Assembly (NCBI GenBank): GCA_022827625.1
Contig: JAJEIE010000018.1
Coordinates: forward strand, 124,001-188,000
Direction: 5' to 3'
Length of the DNA: 64,000 nt
Source of the DNA: Candidatus Poribacteria bacterium
GTDB taxonomy: Bacteria; Poribacteria; WGA-4E; WGA-3G
A model generated the notes under the pieces. It saw only the letters and a list, made by a program, of their open reading frames with translations. It ran no database searches and was not told where the DNA came from. The position numbers and the translations under genes are program-made. Shown one piece after another: positions 42,385-51,389 of this stretch; within the stretch, counting starts at the first letter, position 1, and every line of letters starts with the position of its first letter.

Positions 42385-43596
42385 ATGGCCGAATCGGAGT
42401 TTACACAAGAAATTAGACCGCCTAAAAATACGATAGGTGTTTTGCCTTGGATTAAAGAAAATCTCTTTAGCTCATGGTACAATACGCTCTTAACCGTCAT
42501 TGCTCTCGGTATTTTATTTTTTCTTTTAAAGGGCGTTTTCACGTGGGCATTCACGGAGGCGAAGTGGGAAGTTATCCCCGCCAATCTGCAGCTTTTTGCA
42601 ATCGGTGCTTATCCGATAGCCGAAGCCTGGCGCGTTTGGATTGTCCTTTATACCGTGTGTGCGTTGACAGGGTTAAGTGGCGGAATCTGGGGCGGATTGA
42701 CGCTCAGGTTTGCTGTCAGCATCGGAGGCTGCGGAATCGTATGTGCCTTTCTGTCGATGGGTATATCAATGCTGGGTTGGGCGACACGCGCATGGATACT
42801 CGGTGGTGTCGCATTACTCGCAGCCTTGCTCTTTCTCGGAACCCGTAGCGTGAGCGTATTTCCAAAGATACGCCGCTGGGTACTTGTGGGATGGATACTC
42901 TCTTTTCCTTGGACGCTGATAATGCTGCGCGGTTTTGGTGAGAATGCTGTCCTCACAACAAATTGGGGTGGACTTCTCCTGACCTTGATTCTCGCAGCTG
43001 TTGGCATCTGTTTCTGTTTTCCGCTCGGCGTCCTTCTCGCACTCGGACGGCGAAGCACTTTACCGGCTGTCAAATGGGTCTCAACTGCCTATATTGAGAT
43101 AGTCCGGGGCGTGCCGCTAATCACGATCCTGTTCATGGCGCAGGTCGTGATCCCGATTTTTATGCCTGACAACATCCGCCTTGATAAAGTGCTGCGAGCG
43201 ATGCTTGGGATAACACTCTTCTCTGCGGCTTACATGGCGGAGAACGTCCGGGGCGGACTTCAATCGATTCCGAGGGGACAGTATGAAGCCGCACAAGCAG
43301 TTGGGCTCAACTATCCGCTGACGATGCTGTTTATCGTTTTGCCACAAGCACTCCGTTCTGTCATACCCGCGATTGTTGGGCAATTCATAGCACTCTTTAA
43401 AGATACATCCCTCGTTACCATCGTCGGGTTACTCGACCTCTTAGGCATTGCGAAAACTGTTATCGCGAACCCCGATTGGCTCGGATTACAGGCAGAGGTA
43501 TATATTTTCGTTGCGGCGATCTATTTTGTTTTCAGTTATTCGATGTCTTATGCCAGCCAAAGGATAGAGGAAGCTCTCGGTGTTGGAAAAATCTAA
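42385..43596 (+). CDS. aapM: Polar amino acid ABC transporter, permease 2
   Basis: 403 residues, about eight hydrophobic segments. EAA loop RGQYEAAQAVGLNYPLTML and the family-typical YIEIVRGVPLITILFMAQVV are present. It forms a heterodimeric channel with the preceding permease (AapM/BztC-like), sharing its length and layout. Starts 30 bases after the first permease; AGAGGAACC precedes the ATG. Confidence 0.9.
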   Translation: MAESEFTQEIRPPKNTIGVLPWIKENLFSSWYNTLLTVIALGILFFLLKGVFTWAFTEAKWEVIPANLQLFAIGAYPIAEAWRVWIVLYTVCALTGLSGGIWGGLTLRFAVSIGGCGIVCAFLSMGISMLGWATRAWILGGVALLAALLFLGTRSVSVFPKIRRWVLVGWILSFPWTLIMLRGFGENAVLTTNWGGLLLTLILAAVGICFCFPLGVLLALGRRSTLPAVKWVSTAYIEIVRGVPLITILFMAQVVIPIFMPDNIRLDKVLRAMLGITLFSAAYMAENVRGGLQSIPRGQYEAAQAVGLNYPLTMLFIVLPQALRSVIPAIVGQFIALFKDTSLVTIVGLLDLLGIAKTVIANPDWLGLQAEVYIFVAAIYFVFSYSMSYASQRIEEALGVGKI

Positions 43597-43841
43597 TCAG
43601 ATTCTCGTAGCATAACCCAAGTTGCTACTTACAAAATTTTAGGTAAGCAACCCCTGTTTTAAGGAAAGGCGTTCCTTCTCCAGAGAGGTTTTGTAGCGCA
43701 AACTGTTAGTTTGCGTGCTTTCTCAGACAATCTAAAAGTTTCTACAGCAATCGTGGCAACTCACGTTAGCATAAACTGTTAGTTTGTGCAATACACTGTA
43801 GGAGGGGTTTGAAAACCCCGATACTATAATGGATTAAAAAA
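43597..43841. repeat. Repeat-filled gap inside the transporter operon
   Basis: Contains hairpins CGCAAAC-TGTTA-GTTTGCG (43697-43715), GCATAAAC-TGTTA-GTTTGTGC (43769-43789) and the GTAGGAGGGG-type hairpin (43798-43821). No gene; the repeats separate permease 2 from its ATPase. Confidence 0.65.
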
Positions 43842-44603
43842 ATGTCTACGCTTGAAAACGCAACAAACGACCCTATTATCGTCTGTGAAGATGTCCACAA
43901 ATGGTTTGACGATTTCCATGTCCTCAAAGGGGTTACGACCTCGTTCCGAAAAGGCGAGCGAGCTGTGATTTGCGGTCCCTCCGGATCAGGGAAGTCCACG
44001 TTCATCAGAACGCTAAACCGACTTGAAGAACATCAACGCGGCAAAATCGTCGTTGATGGAATTGAACTCACCAACGACCTCCGGAATATCGATCTCATCC
44101 GTCGAGAAGTCGGTATGGTGTTTCAACAGTTCAACCTGTTTCCGCACCTAACAAATCTACAGAATATAACATTAGGTCCCATCCGTGTGAGGAAAATGCC
44201 GAAAAGCGAGGCGGAATCAGTCGCTTTAGCTCTCTTAGAACGTGTTGATATTGCAGACCAAGCGGAAAAGTATCCCGCGGAAATTTCGGGTGGACAACAA
44301 CAGCGCGTCGCAATCGCAAGGGCTTTAGCGATGGAACCCAAGATTATGCTCTTCGACGAGCCAACGAGTGCGCTTGACCCAGAGATGATTTCGGAAGTGT
44401 TAGACGTGATGCGGGAGTTAGCGCACTCCGGTATGACGATGCTTGTGGTTACCCATGAGATGGGATTTGCCCGTGAAGTCGCTGACCGAGTCCTCTTTTT
44501 CGATGAGGGGTTGATTGTTGAAGAGGCGGCACCCGCAGATTTCTTTGATAACCCGCAGCACGAACGCACGAAACTTTTCATCTCACAGACACTGCAGCAT
44601 TAG
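43842..44603 (+). CDS. aapP: Polar amino acid ABC transporter, ATP-binding protein
   Basis: 253 residues, usual length. Walker [11 protein letters not shown]-loop [11 protein letters not shown], signature [15 protein letters not shown], Walker [14 protein letters not shown] and the switch histidine in VVTHEMGFA. Drives amino acid uptake through the two permeases. Lies 245 bases from the permease gene, a gap filled by palindromic repeats. Confidence 0.93.
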   Translation: MSTLENATNDPIIVCEDVHKWFDDFHVLKGVTTSFRKGERAVICGPSGSGKSTFIRTLNRLEEHQRGKIVVDGIELTNDLRNIDLIRREVGMVFQQFNLFPHLTNLQNITLGPIRVRKMPKSEAESVALALLERVDIADQAEKYPAEISGGQQQRVAIARALAMEPKIMLFDEPTSALDPEMISEVLDVMRELAHSGMTMLVVTHEMGFAREVADRVLFFDEGLIVEEAAPADFFDNPQHERTKLFISQTLQH

Positions 44604-44624
44604 CGTTTAGCCCAGGAGTCAAAG

Positions 44625-44921
44625 TTGCGATATAGTTTTGAATGGGATATTGAGAAAGAAAAGCAAAACAAGCGAAGGCACAGGACCTCTTTTGTACAAG
44701 CAGCAGCTATTTTTCAAGATCCAAATCAGATTACCACTTTTGATGAAGATCATAGTGATGCTGAAGACCGTTGGATAACTTTAGGTTTCGACAGAAACGG
44801 TATTTTACTGATTGTCGTGCACACTTTTGAGGAAACCGAATACTACATAAATATCCGTATCATTTCTGCTCGTAAAGCGAGTCGAGCCGAAACCAAACAA
44901 TATGAGGAATTTAATCGATGA
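44625..44921 (+). CDS. brnT: BrnT family toxin
   Basis: 98 residues from a TTG start at 44625 preceded by AGGAG. Opens YSFEWDIEKEKQNKRRHRTSF and has DRWITLGFDRNGILLIVVHT and IRIISARKASRAE, the classical BrnT (RelE-like RNase) blocks. By family it blocks translation and is neutralised by BrnA encoded downstream. Overlaps the next gene by four bases (ATGA). It follows aapP on the same strand, so it may be transcribed partly from the transporter promoter. Confidence 0.88.
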   Translation: MRYSFEWDIEKEKQNKRRHRTSFVQAAAIFQDPNQITTFDEDHSDAEDRWITLGFDRNGILLIVVHTFEETEYYINIRIISARKASRAETKQYEEFNR

Positions 44922-45118
44922 AAGCAGAATACGATTTTTCAAAAGGGGAACGCGGTAAGTTCTATAGAGCAGATGCCGTTTTCCAACTTCCTATCTATCT
45001 GGAAAAAGATGTTGATGAGTTTATGCGTCATCTCGCCGATGCTAAAGGAAAGGATGTTGGAGAGCTCGTCAATGAATTGCTCCGCCGCAATATCCAATTG
45101 ATTCAGGCGATCCAATAA
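44918..45118 (+). CDS. brnA: BrnA-like / CopG-type antitoxin
   Basis: 66 residues overlapping the BrnT gene by four bases. N-terminal MKAEYDFSKGERGKFYRAD and a FQLPIYLEKDVDEFM segment, with the helical VGELVNELLRRNIQLIQ tail, fit short ribbon-helix-helix antitoxins. BrnA proteins bind their own promoter and the toxin. The name brnA is given from the pairing; the sequence resembles both BrnA and general CopG antitoxins. Confidence 0.75.
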   Translation: MKAEYDFSKGERGKFYRADAVFQLPIYLEKDVDEFMRHLADAKGKDVGELVNELLRRNIQLIQAIQ

Positions 45119-45135
45119 ACAGAGGGTATCGCCTT

Positions 45136-45894
45136 ATGCGATTGAATAACAAAGTTGCCATTGTCACAGGTGCTGGACGCGGGATTGGTAAAGCAGTAGC
45201 CCTCCGATTCGCCGAAGAAGGAGCGAAGGGCGTCGTTGATGATGTGAACGATGCTATTGGTACCGAGACCGTTACTGCGATCACGGATGCAGGGGGCGAG
45301 GCACTCTTTGTCAACGCTGATGTCTCTGATGCTACCGATGCAGAAAGACTCATCGCTGCAGCTGTTGACGCTTACGGCACGGTTGACATCCTTGTGAACA
45401 ATGCGATCTGTTCGACAGCCGATGTGCTGAACAACAATTGGGAAGCGAACTTAGCGGTCGCGCTTCGTGGCACCAGTCACTGTTCCAACGCCGTCATTCC
45501 TGTGATGCAAAAGGGTGGCGGCGGTAGCATTGTTAACATCGCCTCTGTCAACGGACTTATCGGCTTACAGGCGATTCACGCCTATTCTGCTGCGAAAGGT
45601 GGCGTTATCGCACTGACCCGCTCTATGGCAGTCGCGCACGGTAAAGACAACATCCGTATCAACTGTATCTGTCCGGGAACAATTCAGACCGAAGTTTGGG
45701 AACCGATGATTGAACGCAACCCGCAGATATTGGATGAGATTATACCATGGTATCCGTTAGGGAAAATTGGGCAACCGGTTGACATTGCTAACGCTGCCCT
45801 CTTCCTCGCCTCCGATGAAGCCGGTTTCGCAACGGGAGCAGTCTTTGTCATTGATGGGGGGTTAACCGCAGGCAATCATCAGTTTCCAATCTAA
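45136..45894 (+). CDS. Short-chain dehydrogenase/reductase
   Basis: 252-residue SDR. NAD(P) motif VTGAGRGIGKAV (residues 10-21), NNAICST, catalytic Ser in NIASVNGLIG, and the YSAAKGG catalytic Tyr-x-x-x-Lys. The C-terminus ends with the common GAVFVIDGGLTAGN. Substrate uncertain: 3-oxoacyl-ACP reductase-like or a sugar dehydrogenase. It starts 17 bases after the antitoxin gene; GAGGGT precedes it. Confidence 0.85.
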   Translation: MRLNNKVAIVTGAGRGIGKAVALRFAEEGAKGVVDDVNDAIGTETVTAITDAGGEALFVNADVSDATDAERLIAAAVDAYGTVDILVNNAICSTADVLNNNWEANLAVALRGTSHCSNAVIPVMQKGGGGSIVNIASVNGLIGLQAIHAYSAAKGGVIALTRSMAVAHGKDNIRINCICPGTIQTEVWEPMIERNPQILDEIIPWYPLGKIGQPVDIANAALFLASDEAGFATGAVFVIDGGLTAGNHQFPI

Positions 45895-45904
45895 ATTGCT
45901 GTAG

Positions 45905-45923
45905 CACAAACTTTTAGTTTGTG
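45905..45923. repeat. CACAAAC-TTTTA-GTTTGTG hairpin
   Basis: Perfect 7-bp stem after TGTAG; copy of the dispersed hairpin family between the SDR and PhyH genes. Confidence 0.6.
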
Positions 45924-46000
45924 GCATTTGGGGTAACCTTTTGAGAGATTTCAACCTTTAAATCGAACTCACGTGAGGTTAGAATATACGGAGAAGCACA

Positions 46001-46852
46001 ATGGTAACACAAGAACAAATTGATTTTTTTCAAGAAAATGGGTATCTCAAATTTGGAAAAGTTTTAGATAGCAATGGCGTTGATGCCATGCGAGCCGGGT
46101 TAGATGCCATCATTGACTTGGAACTCACTCAAGGCGATGATTCCTCACCCGAGTTCAAATATGGACACGACCGTCATGACACGCAACTCGATCGGCAGAG
46201 TGGTCATCCGCGTGCAATCCATCAATACGTCAATATGTGGAAGCGGGAACCACACTATGAGGCAGCCATTCACCATCCGCTCATTGCCGGCACAGCCCGC
46301 GCCCTCTTGGATACCCCCGAAGTCCGTCTCTGGCACGATCAGGTGATCTCCAAACCCCCGCGCGACAACGGACATTTCGGATACCATCACGACTTCTTCT
46401 TCTGGCCCCTCAGTCCACCGAACATTGTGAGTTGCTGGCTCGCTTTAGACGATGCGACAGTCGATAGCGGTTGCATGCACGTTATGCCGAAGAGCCATAA
46501 AGACGAACGTTTCTCGGTCACAGCGCGGGCAGCAGCAGATACAGTGACAGCGAAAGCACGTGAAGAGGGGCGTGAACCGCCGCCGAATCAGTGGACGGAA
46601 AGACAGAAGTTGGACATCAGTCACGGTATTCCTGTAGAATTGAAAGCAGGCGAGTGTATGTTCCATCACTGCCTCAACTGGCACGGCACACCGCCAAATG
46701 TTACGGAGCATCAACGTCGAGCGTTTGTCATGATTTTCATGGCGCAAGATGTCTGCTATAACAACGCCCAATCCCCGAACCACGTCCTTGTTCCGACAAT
46801 CGAGGTTGCGGATGGTGAACCCCTCGTTGGGGATGCGTTCCCTGTAGCGTAA
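46001..46852 (+). CDS. Phytanoyl-CoA dioxygenase (PhyH) family protein
   Basis: 283 residues, different from the copy at 35459. Iron ligands His129 and Asp131 (YHHDF) and His228 (NWHGT), with RRAFVMIFMAQ carrying the 2-oxoglutarate Arg. Predicted Fe(II)/2-oxoglutarate hydroxylase; target unknown. It precedes a sulfatase and follows an SDR, suggesting oxidation of complex natural products. Ribosome site GGAGAAGCACA precedes the ATG. Confidence 0.88.
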   Translation: MVTQEQIDFFQENGYLKFGKVLDSNGVDAMRAGLDAIIDLELTQGDDSSPEFKYGHDRHDTQLDRQSGHPRAIHQYVNMWKREPHYEAAIHHPLIAGTARALLDTPEVRLWHDQVISKPPRDNGHFGYHHDFFFWPLSPPNIVSCWLALDDATVDSGCMHVMPKSHKDERFSVTARAAADTVTAKAREEGREPPPNQWTERQKLDISHGIPVELKAGECMFHHCLNWHGTPPNVTEHQRRAFVMIFMAQDVCYNNAQSPNHVLVPTIEVADGEPLVGDAFPVA

Positions 46853-46980
46853 TGCTGCATGGAATCGCGGTTAAAAGCCGCTCCTACGGCAGAGTTCAAC
46901 GTCAACGTTTATTACAAGAGTTTTTGTAAAAAACTATACAAAAAAATATAATCTATTGCACCGAAGATGGAGAGTTTTAT

Positions 46981-48399
46981 ATGGAAAACAGACCCAATGT
47001 CATTTTTGTTCTAACAGACGACCAAGGCCCCTGGGCGGCGGGTTGCTGTGGGAATGACGAGGTACGCACACCCTATCTCGACCAATTGGCTTCAGAAGGT
47101 ACGCGCTTTCCCAATTTCTTTTGTACAAGCCCTGTCTGCTCGCCAGCACGTGCGAGTCTCATGACAGGACGTATCCCTTCTGCACACGGTGTCCACGACT
47201 GGATTCGCGACGGCAACATGCCTCCCGATCCTGCTCGCTACCTCGATGGATTGACTTGTTATACCGATGTTTTAGCCGATAATAACTATACGGTCGGGTT
47301 GAGCGGCAAATGGCACCTCGGCGACAGTCTCACGCCACAGCACGGGTTCAGCCACTGGTTTGCGCTGCTCACTGGCGGCAGCAAATACAATGACGCGGAT
47401 ATGATCCGGGCCACTCCGACTTCAGAAGGTCAGGTTGAAATGCAACCCGGCTACCTCACCGATGTCATCACCGATGACGCGTTAAACTTTATCTCGGCGA
47501 ACAAAGATGGACCTTTCTATCTCAGCGTCAACTATAACGCACCGCATACCCCGTTTACAGGACACCCGCAAGACATCGTTGATTCCTATGACGATTGTCC
47601 CTTCAAAACGTGTCCACAGGAGGCGTTACACCCGTGGGCAGTCCAAGGTGCAGCCGTTCACATGGGGAATCGCGAATCGTTGAAAGGCTATTTTGCAGCC
47701 ATAACAGCCCTCGATTTAAACGTCGGGCGGATTCTTGATAGGCTTACTGAACTCGGCATCCGTGAAAATACACTTATTGTCTTCAGTAGCGATAACGGTT
47801 ATTCGTGTGGACATCACGGGTTTTGGCATAAAGGCAACGGCACATTCCCGCTGAATATGTATGAAAACTCTGTAAAAGTCCCCTTCATTATAAGTCAACC
47901 CGGTAGGATTCCAGAGGGTCGCGTCAGTGAAGCGATGGTCAGCCAATACGATTTCATGCCGACCCTCCTCGATTACCTCGGCCTACCCGATCCGAATGAC
48001 GATATGTCCCCAGGCAGAAGTTTCGTCCCCGCGCTTTCTGGAGAGACGAATGACGCGAAAGATGAGATCGTCATCTATGATGAGTACGGTCCCGTCCGTA
48101 TGATTCGGACGCAAGAGTGGAAATATGTCCATAGGTATCCGTATGGACCTCACGAACTCTATGACCTCGTGAACGACCCGGATGAACGGAAAAATCTGAT
48201 AGATGAAAAATCTCAGACTGCCCGAATAGATGACATGCGACAACAGTTGGGAGCATGGTTCCAGCGATACGTTCTACCGGAATTAGACGGCGCGAGATGC
48301 TCCGTTACCGGTGGCGGACAAGCCGCGAAGATAGCGGAAGGACAATGTGGTGAGGGCGCGTTCCATCCCAGATATGCTCCGCCTCAACGAAATGTGTAG
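46981..48399 (+). CDS. Sulfatase
   Basis: 472 residues. Formylglycine-forming motif CSPAR (Cys53-Arg57, in FCTSPVCSPARASLMTGR), metal Asp in LTDDQG (13-14), GKWHLGD, NAPHTP, FSSDNGY and a C-terminal HELYDL block. Cleaves a sulfate ester, probably from a sulfated glycan or steroid; the enzyme needs a formylglycine-generating activity elsewhere. No clear signal peptide is seen, so its location is uncertain. ATGGAGAGTT precedes the start. Confidence 0.9.
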   Translation: MENRPNVIFVLTDDQGPWAAGCCGNDEVRTPYLDQLASEGTRFPNFFCTSPVCSPARASLMTGRIPSAHGVHDWIRDGNMPPDPARYLDGLTCYTDVLADNNYTVGLSGKWHLGDSLTPQHGFSHWFALLTGGSKYNDADMIRATPTSEGQVEMQPGYLTDVITDDALNFISANKDGPFYLSVNYNAPHTPFTGHPQDIVDSYDDCPFKTCPQEALHPWAVQGAAVHMGNRESLKGYFAAITALDLNVGRILDRLTELGIRENTLIVFSSDNGYSCGHHGFWHKGNGTFPLNMYENSVKVPFIISQPGRIPEGRVSEAMVSQYDFMPTLLDYLGLPDPNDDMSPGRSFVPALSGETNDAKDEIVIYDEYGPVRMIRTQEWKYVHRYPYGPHELYDLVNDPDERKNLIDEKSQTARIDDMRQQLGAWFQRYVLPELDGARCSVTGGGQAAKIAEGQCGEGAFHPRYAPPQRNV

Positions 48400-48528
48400 A
48401 ATTTCTAAACTATCAAATTTGCGCCCCTTCTACTATGTTTTACGGCGTACTCGCCTATAAGCGATTTGCTTCACGATGATTGTGGGTTGATTCCGACCGG
48501 TTCTGGGTTATGAGAGGATTGTTAACAA

Positions 48529-49431
48529 TTGGACATCTGCAAGGACAACGGACGCAGCAGTTCAGATTTAATCGCTAAAAAAATGGCGAGAGCGTTTGCC
48601 CCCGGCAATATTTCGTGTATTTTCAAGGTTATTCCACATCTCGACGCGACTCGTATGCACTCGCTCGGTATGGGGTTCACCGTTACAGAAGGTGTAGAAG
48701 TTACCGTCTCTGACGCTCACGAAACGGAGGTGCTATTTAACGGAGAAGATATCAAGTTTCCGACAGTCCTTGCTGTTGTTGAGCGGTTGATTCAAAATAG
48801 TGGCGTTACAGGCATAAGGGTAGACTTGACTTCCCCGTTACCACTCGGTTGTGGCTTCGGACTTAGCGGTGCCGCTGCACTCGCAACAGCCTACGCCCTT
48901 AATGAACTCTTACATCTCCGCAAAGGGACAGAATCCCTTGCGATGGTAGCGCATGTCGCAGAGGTTGAAAATCGCACCGGCCTCGGAGATGTGTGCTCAC
49001 AATATCACGGGGGCTGCCTCGTCAAATTGCAGGAAGGCGCGCCTTTGGTCGCTGATAGATTGCCGATCGCAGAACAACCGATCTATTACCGTTACTTCGG
49101 ACCGATTCAGACAAGCGAGGTCCTCGGAAACCGAGAGCAGACCCTTCGTATTAATCGGGCTGCTGATGTGGCTTTGAACACTTTGCGAACGCTTGCGCAC
49201 GCCAAACCGAATACCGAACTCTTTAACGCATGCTTTGCTGTTTCAAAACAGTTTTCGGTGGAGAGCGGTTTGCTCAGCGACGCGCGGGTCATCGACACAA
49301 TCGCGCAGATTGAGGCGGCAGGTGGTGTCGCATCAATGATCATGTTAGGAAACGGCGTTTTTAGCACGCATCCTTTCGCGGGAGCAGTGAAAACAAGATT
49401 GGTTAACAATCCTGCACGGCTTATTTTCTAG
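48529..49431 (+). CDS. GHMP kinase, archaeal pantoate-kinase-like
   Basis: 300 residues from TTG 48529 (GAGAGG upstream); ATG 48583 is an alternative that still keeps the first conserved motif. It has FAPGNISCIF near the N-terminus, resembling the APGH(I/V)TGFF start of archaeal pantoate kinases, and the GHMP ATP loop PLPLGCGFGLSGAAAL (about residues 104-119). VENRTGLGDVCSQ lies in the middle. Archaea use pantoate kinase in coenzyme A synthesis; bacteria normally use pantothenate kinase. The bacterial occurrence suggests a modified role or transfer. It may instead phosphorylate another small acid. Confidence 0.6.
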   Translation: MDICKDNGRSSSDLIAKKMARAFAPGNISCIFKVIPHLDATRMHSLGMGFTVTEGVEVTVSDAHETEVLFNGEDIKFPTVLAVVERLIQNSGVTGIRVDLTSPLPLGCGFGLSGAAALATAYALNELLHLRKGTESLAMVAHVAEVENRTGLGDVCSQYHGGCLVKLQEGAPLVADRLPIAEQPIYYRYFGPIQTSEVLGNREQTLRINRAADVALNTLRTLAHAKPNTELFNACFAVSKQFSVESGLLSDARVIDTIAQIEAAGGVASMIMLGNGVFSTHPFAGAVKTRLVNNPARLIF

Positions 49432-49437
49432 GTACAG

Positions 49438-49460
49438 TGGGAGGGGTTTGCAACCCCGAT
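49438..49460. repeat. GGGAGGGGTTTG hairpin repeat
   Basis: GGGGTT-TGC-AACCCC hairpin within the leader of the following gene; same family as 16822, 43798 and 55876. Confidence 0.6.
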
Positions 49461-49478
49461 TTCTTTGGAGTAGGTAAA

Positions 49479-51386
49479 ATGAGGATACTGCTCTACTTTT
49501 CGCTTTTTTCGGTGTCTGTTGCCTTCGGTGCCGTGGAAATTGAAAATGCAACCTTCGGATTCAGCGACGGCTATAAAACAGGGACATGGGCACCTTTGAC
49601 TGTTACTGTCCGGAGTCAGGATGAACCGGATGTATTTACTGGAGACCTGGTGGTGGAGGTTCGGAATTTTACTTCAAATACACCGTTTGAACGATACGCC
49701 ACCCCACTGCGACTCAGTCCAACGGGACGACAGCAGAAACACTTCTCTGTTTACTGCCCGAAGAATGCGACACGACTTGTTATAAAACTTGTGTCCACAA
49801 CACTTGTAGAAAGCGATTTCTTACACACTTCTTCTAACGCTGATGCGTCCCATGAGGTGCTATTACCCACACCTATCGCGCGTAAAGACTATCTTTTGTT
49901 GGTGTTGGCACCGAGCGGTGATAAGTTAAAACGATTTATTGACAAAAGACCCTTAAAGGTTGCTAACGGCGCACAGGTGCATGTTAAATACCTACCGGAT
50001 TCGACTTCACTGCTACGGGACTGGATCGGTTATAGTGCTGTTGATGTACTTGTTATCCGTGAGACCTTTTTGACAGAGAGACATGTCTCTAAAGCAAAAC
50101 AGACAGCGCTCCTGGATTGGGTCCAGCGCGGTGGCACACTTATTATGTCCGGCGGCGGTAGTTTTAACGCACTGCGTGGCAGTTTTGTAGAACCTTTCCT
50201 ACCCGTTGCGTTGAAAGGTTTAACAAAGACAGGGACGCTCTCGGATGCCTTGTTTGAACGGCTCGGTTTTCACGGTTCTGATGGCGATGAAATTTCATTT
50301 GAACGTATTGTGTTCGCGCCGAGAGTCGGGTGTGAAACGTTAATCGGTACAGCGGAAGATATTTACGTTGCAAAACGGAACTTTGGGGATGGGCAAATTC
50401 TCTGTCTCGCTTATGATTACAACGCATTGCCGTTCTCGGAGCAGGAGGTGGGTCAAGCCTTCTGGCAACATTTGCTGAGTGCGTCGGGTAAGTCTCCACG
50501 ACATCTTGCAGATCAGTATGCGCTTTCTCGTCAACATGAGGAGCGGATTTATAAACAGTTTCTCTCGAAAATGCCGACCCAAGTGCCACTCGTTAAACTA
50601 TTGGCGGTAGCCTTACCGGTGTACCTTCTCGCTTTTGGCGGTTTTCTGCGCAGTGTTAGGAGGTTTAAACGAAAGTCGTCCGGCTACTGGGTAGGCGGCT
50701 GCCTCTTTATTCTCCTTTCGGTGAGCACAATTGCGGTGGCGCGAAATATTTTGCCTAACAAGATGACAGCAGACCAGCTGTCGATCTTGTCGGTCTATCC
50801 TGAGCGACAGCGGGCGCATCTACAAAGTTTTGTTTCTATCAGGACGGCAGCGCAGACTGAAACGACCATTGGGTTTCCAAACGGGACTTTTATTCGCCAT
50901 CAGGAAACTGAACTGCCCCAACGGATTGGAACGTTGATGTATGATTCAGATGTTCAATTGCAAGGGGTCTTTGTAGAGCCGTGGCACCCGACGATCTATG
51001 TCAAAGAAGCGTTTACGCAGCAACTACCCCTTGAACTTGAAGATGCGTGGCGCGTCACAGGTAAGCAAATAACTTACTTAGGCGATATTCCACTCCGTGC
51101 GAATCCTAAACAGGGGACAGAACGTTCGACAGCACGTCTCCCGCTACGTCCCATGTCAAAGATGCCGCCTGATGAAGAACTCGACGACACGCGGGAAGCA
51201 TTTGCGAGAATCCTACAACAAGAGGGCGTATTGCAATATCTGATGATGGAGACGGATTTGAGTCGGCAATCCTATATTATTGGATGGACTTCTCGGAGCT
51301 TTACTGACATAACAACGGATGGAAATTTTAATGCAAACAGTGATACTTTAGTAATTTTTCGTCCAACTGCCATTCCAAAGAGGTGA
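49479..51386 (+). CDS. Uncharacterised exported/membrane protein with GATase-like region
   Basis: 635 residues from ATG 49479; GGAG at the right distance favours it over the in-frame GTG 49437, which would read through a repeat. Signal peptide (LLYFSLFSVSVAFG). Extracytoplasmic beta-rich N-terminus, a strand-loop like type-1 glutamine amidotransferases (DVLVIRETFL...LLDWVQRGGTLIMSGGGSF, about residues 187-230), and two membrane helices (about 370-388 and 405-422) with a long C-terminal domain after them. Similar architectures occur in DUF4350-type proteins. Function unknown. Stops four bases before the kinase gene, so the two are probably co-expressed. Confidence 0.65.
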   Translation: MRILLYFSLFSVSVAFGAVEIENATFGFSDGYKTGTWAPLTVTVRSQDEPDVFTGDLVVEVRNFTSNTPFERYATPLRLSPTGRQQKHFSVYCPKNATRLVIKLVSTTLVESDFLHTSSNADASHEVLLPTPIARKDYLLLVLAPSGDKLKRFIDKRPLKVANGAQVHVKYLPDSTSLLRDWIGYSAVDVLVIRETFLTERHVSKAKQTALLDWVQRGGTLIMSGGGSFNALRGSFVEPFLPVALKGLTKTGTLSDALFERLGFHGSDGDEISFERIVFAPRVGCETLIGTAEDIYVAKRNFGDGQILCLAYDYNALPFSEQEVGQAFWQHLLSASGKSPRHLADQYALSRQHEERIYKQFLSKMPTQVPLVKLLAVALPVYLLAFGGFLRSVRRFKRKSSGYWVGGCLFILLSVSTIAVARNILPNKMTADQLSILSVYPERQRAHLQSFVSIRTAAQTETTIGFPNGTFIRHQETELPQRIGTLMYDSDVQLQGVFVEPWHPTIYVKEAFTQQLPLELEDAWRVTGKQITYLGDIPLRANPKQGTERSTARLPLRPMSKMPPDEELDDTREAFARILQQEGVLQYLMMETDLSRQSYIIGWTSRSFTDITTDGNFNANSDTLVIFRPTAIPKR

Positions 51387-51389
51387 ACC

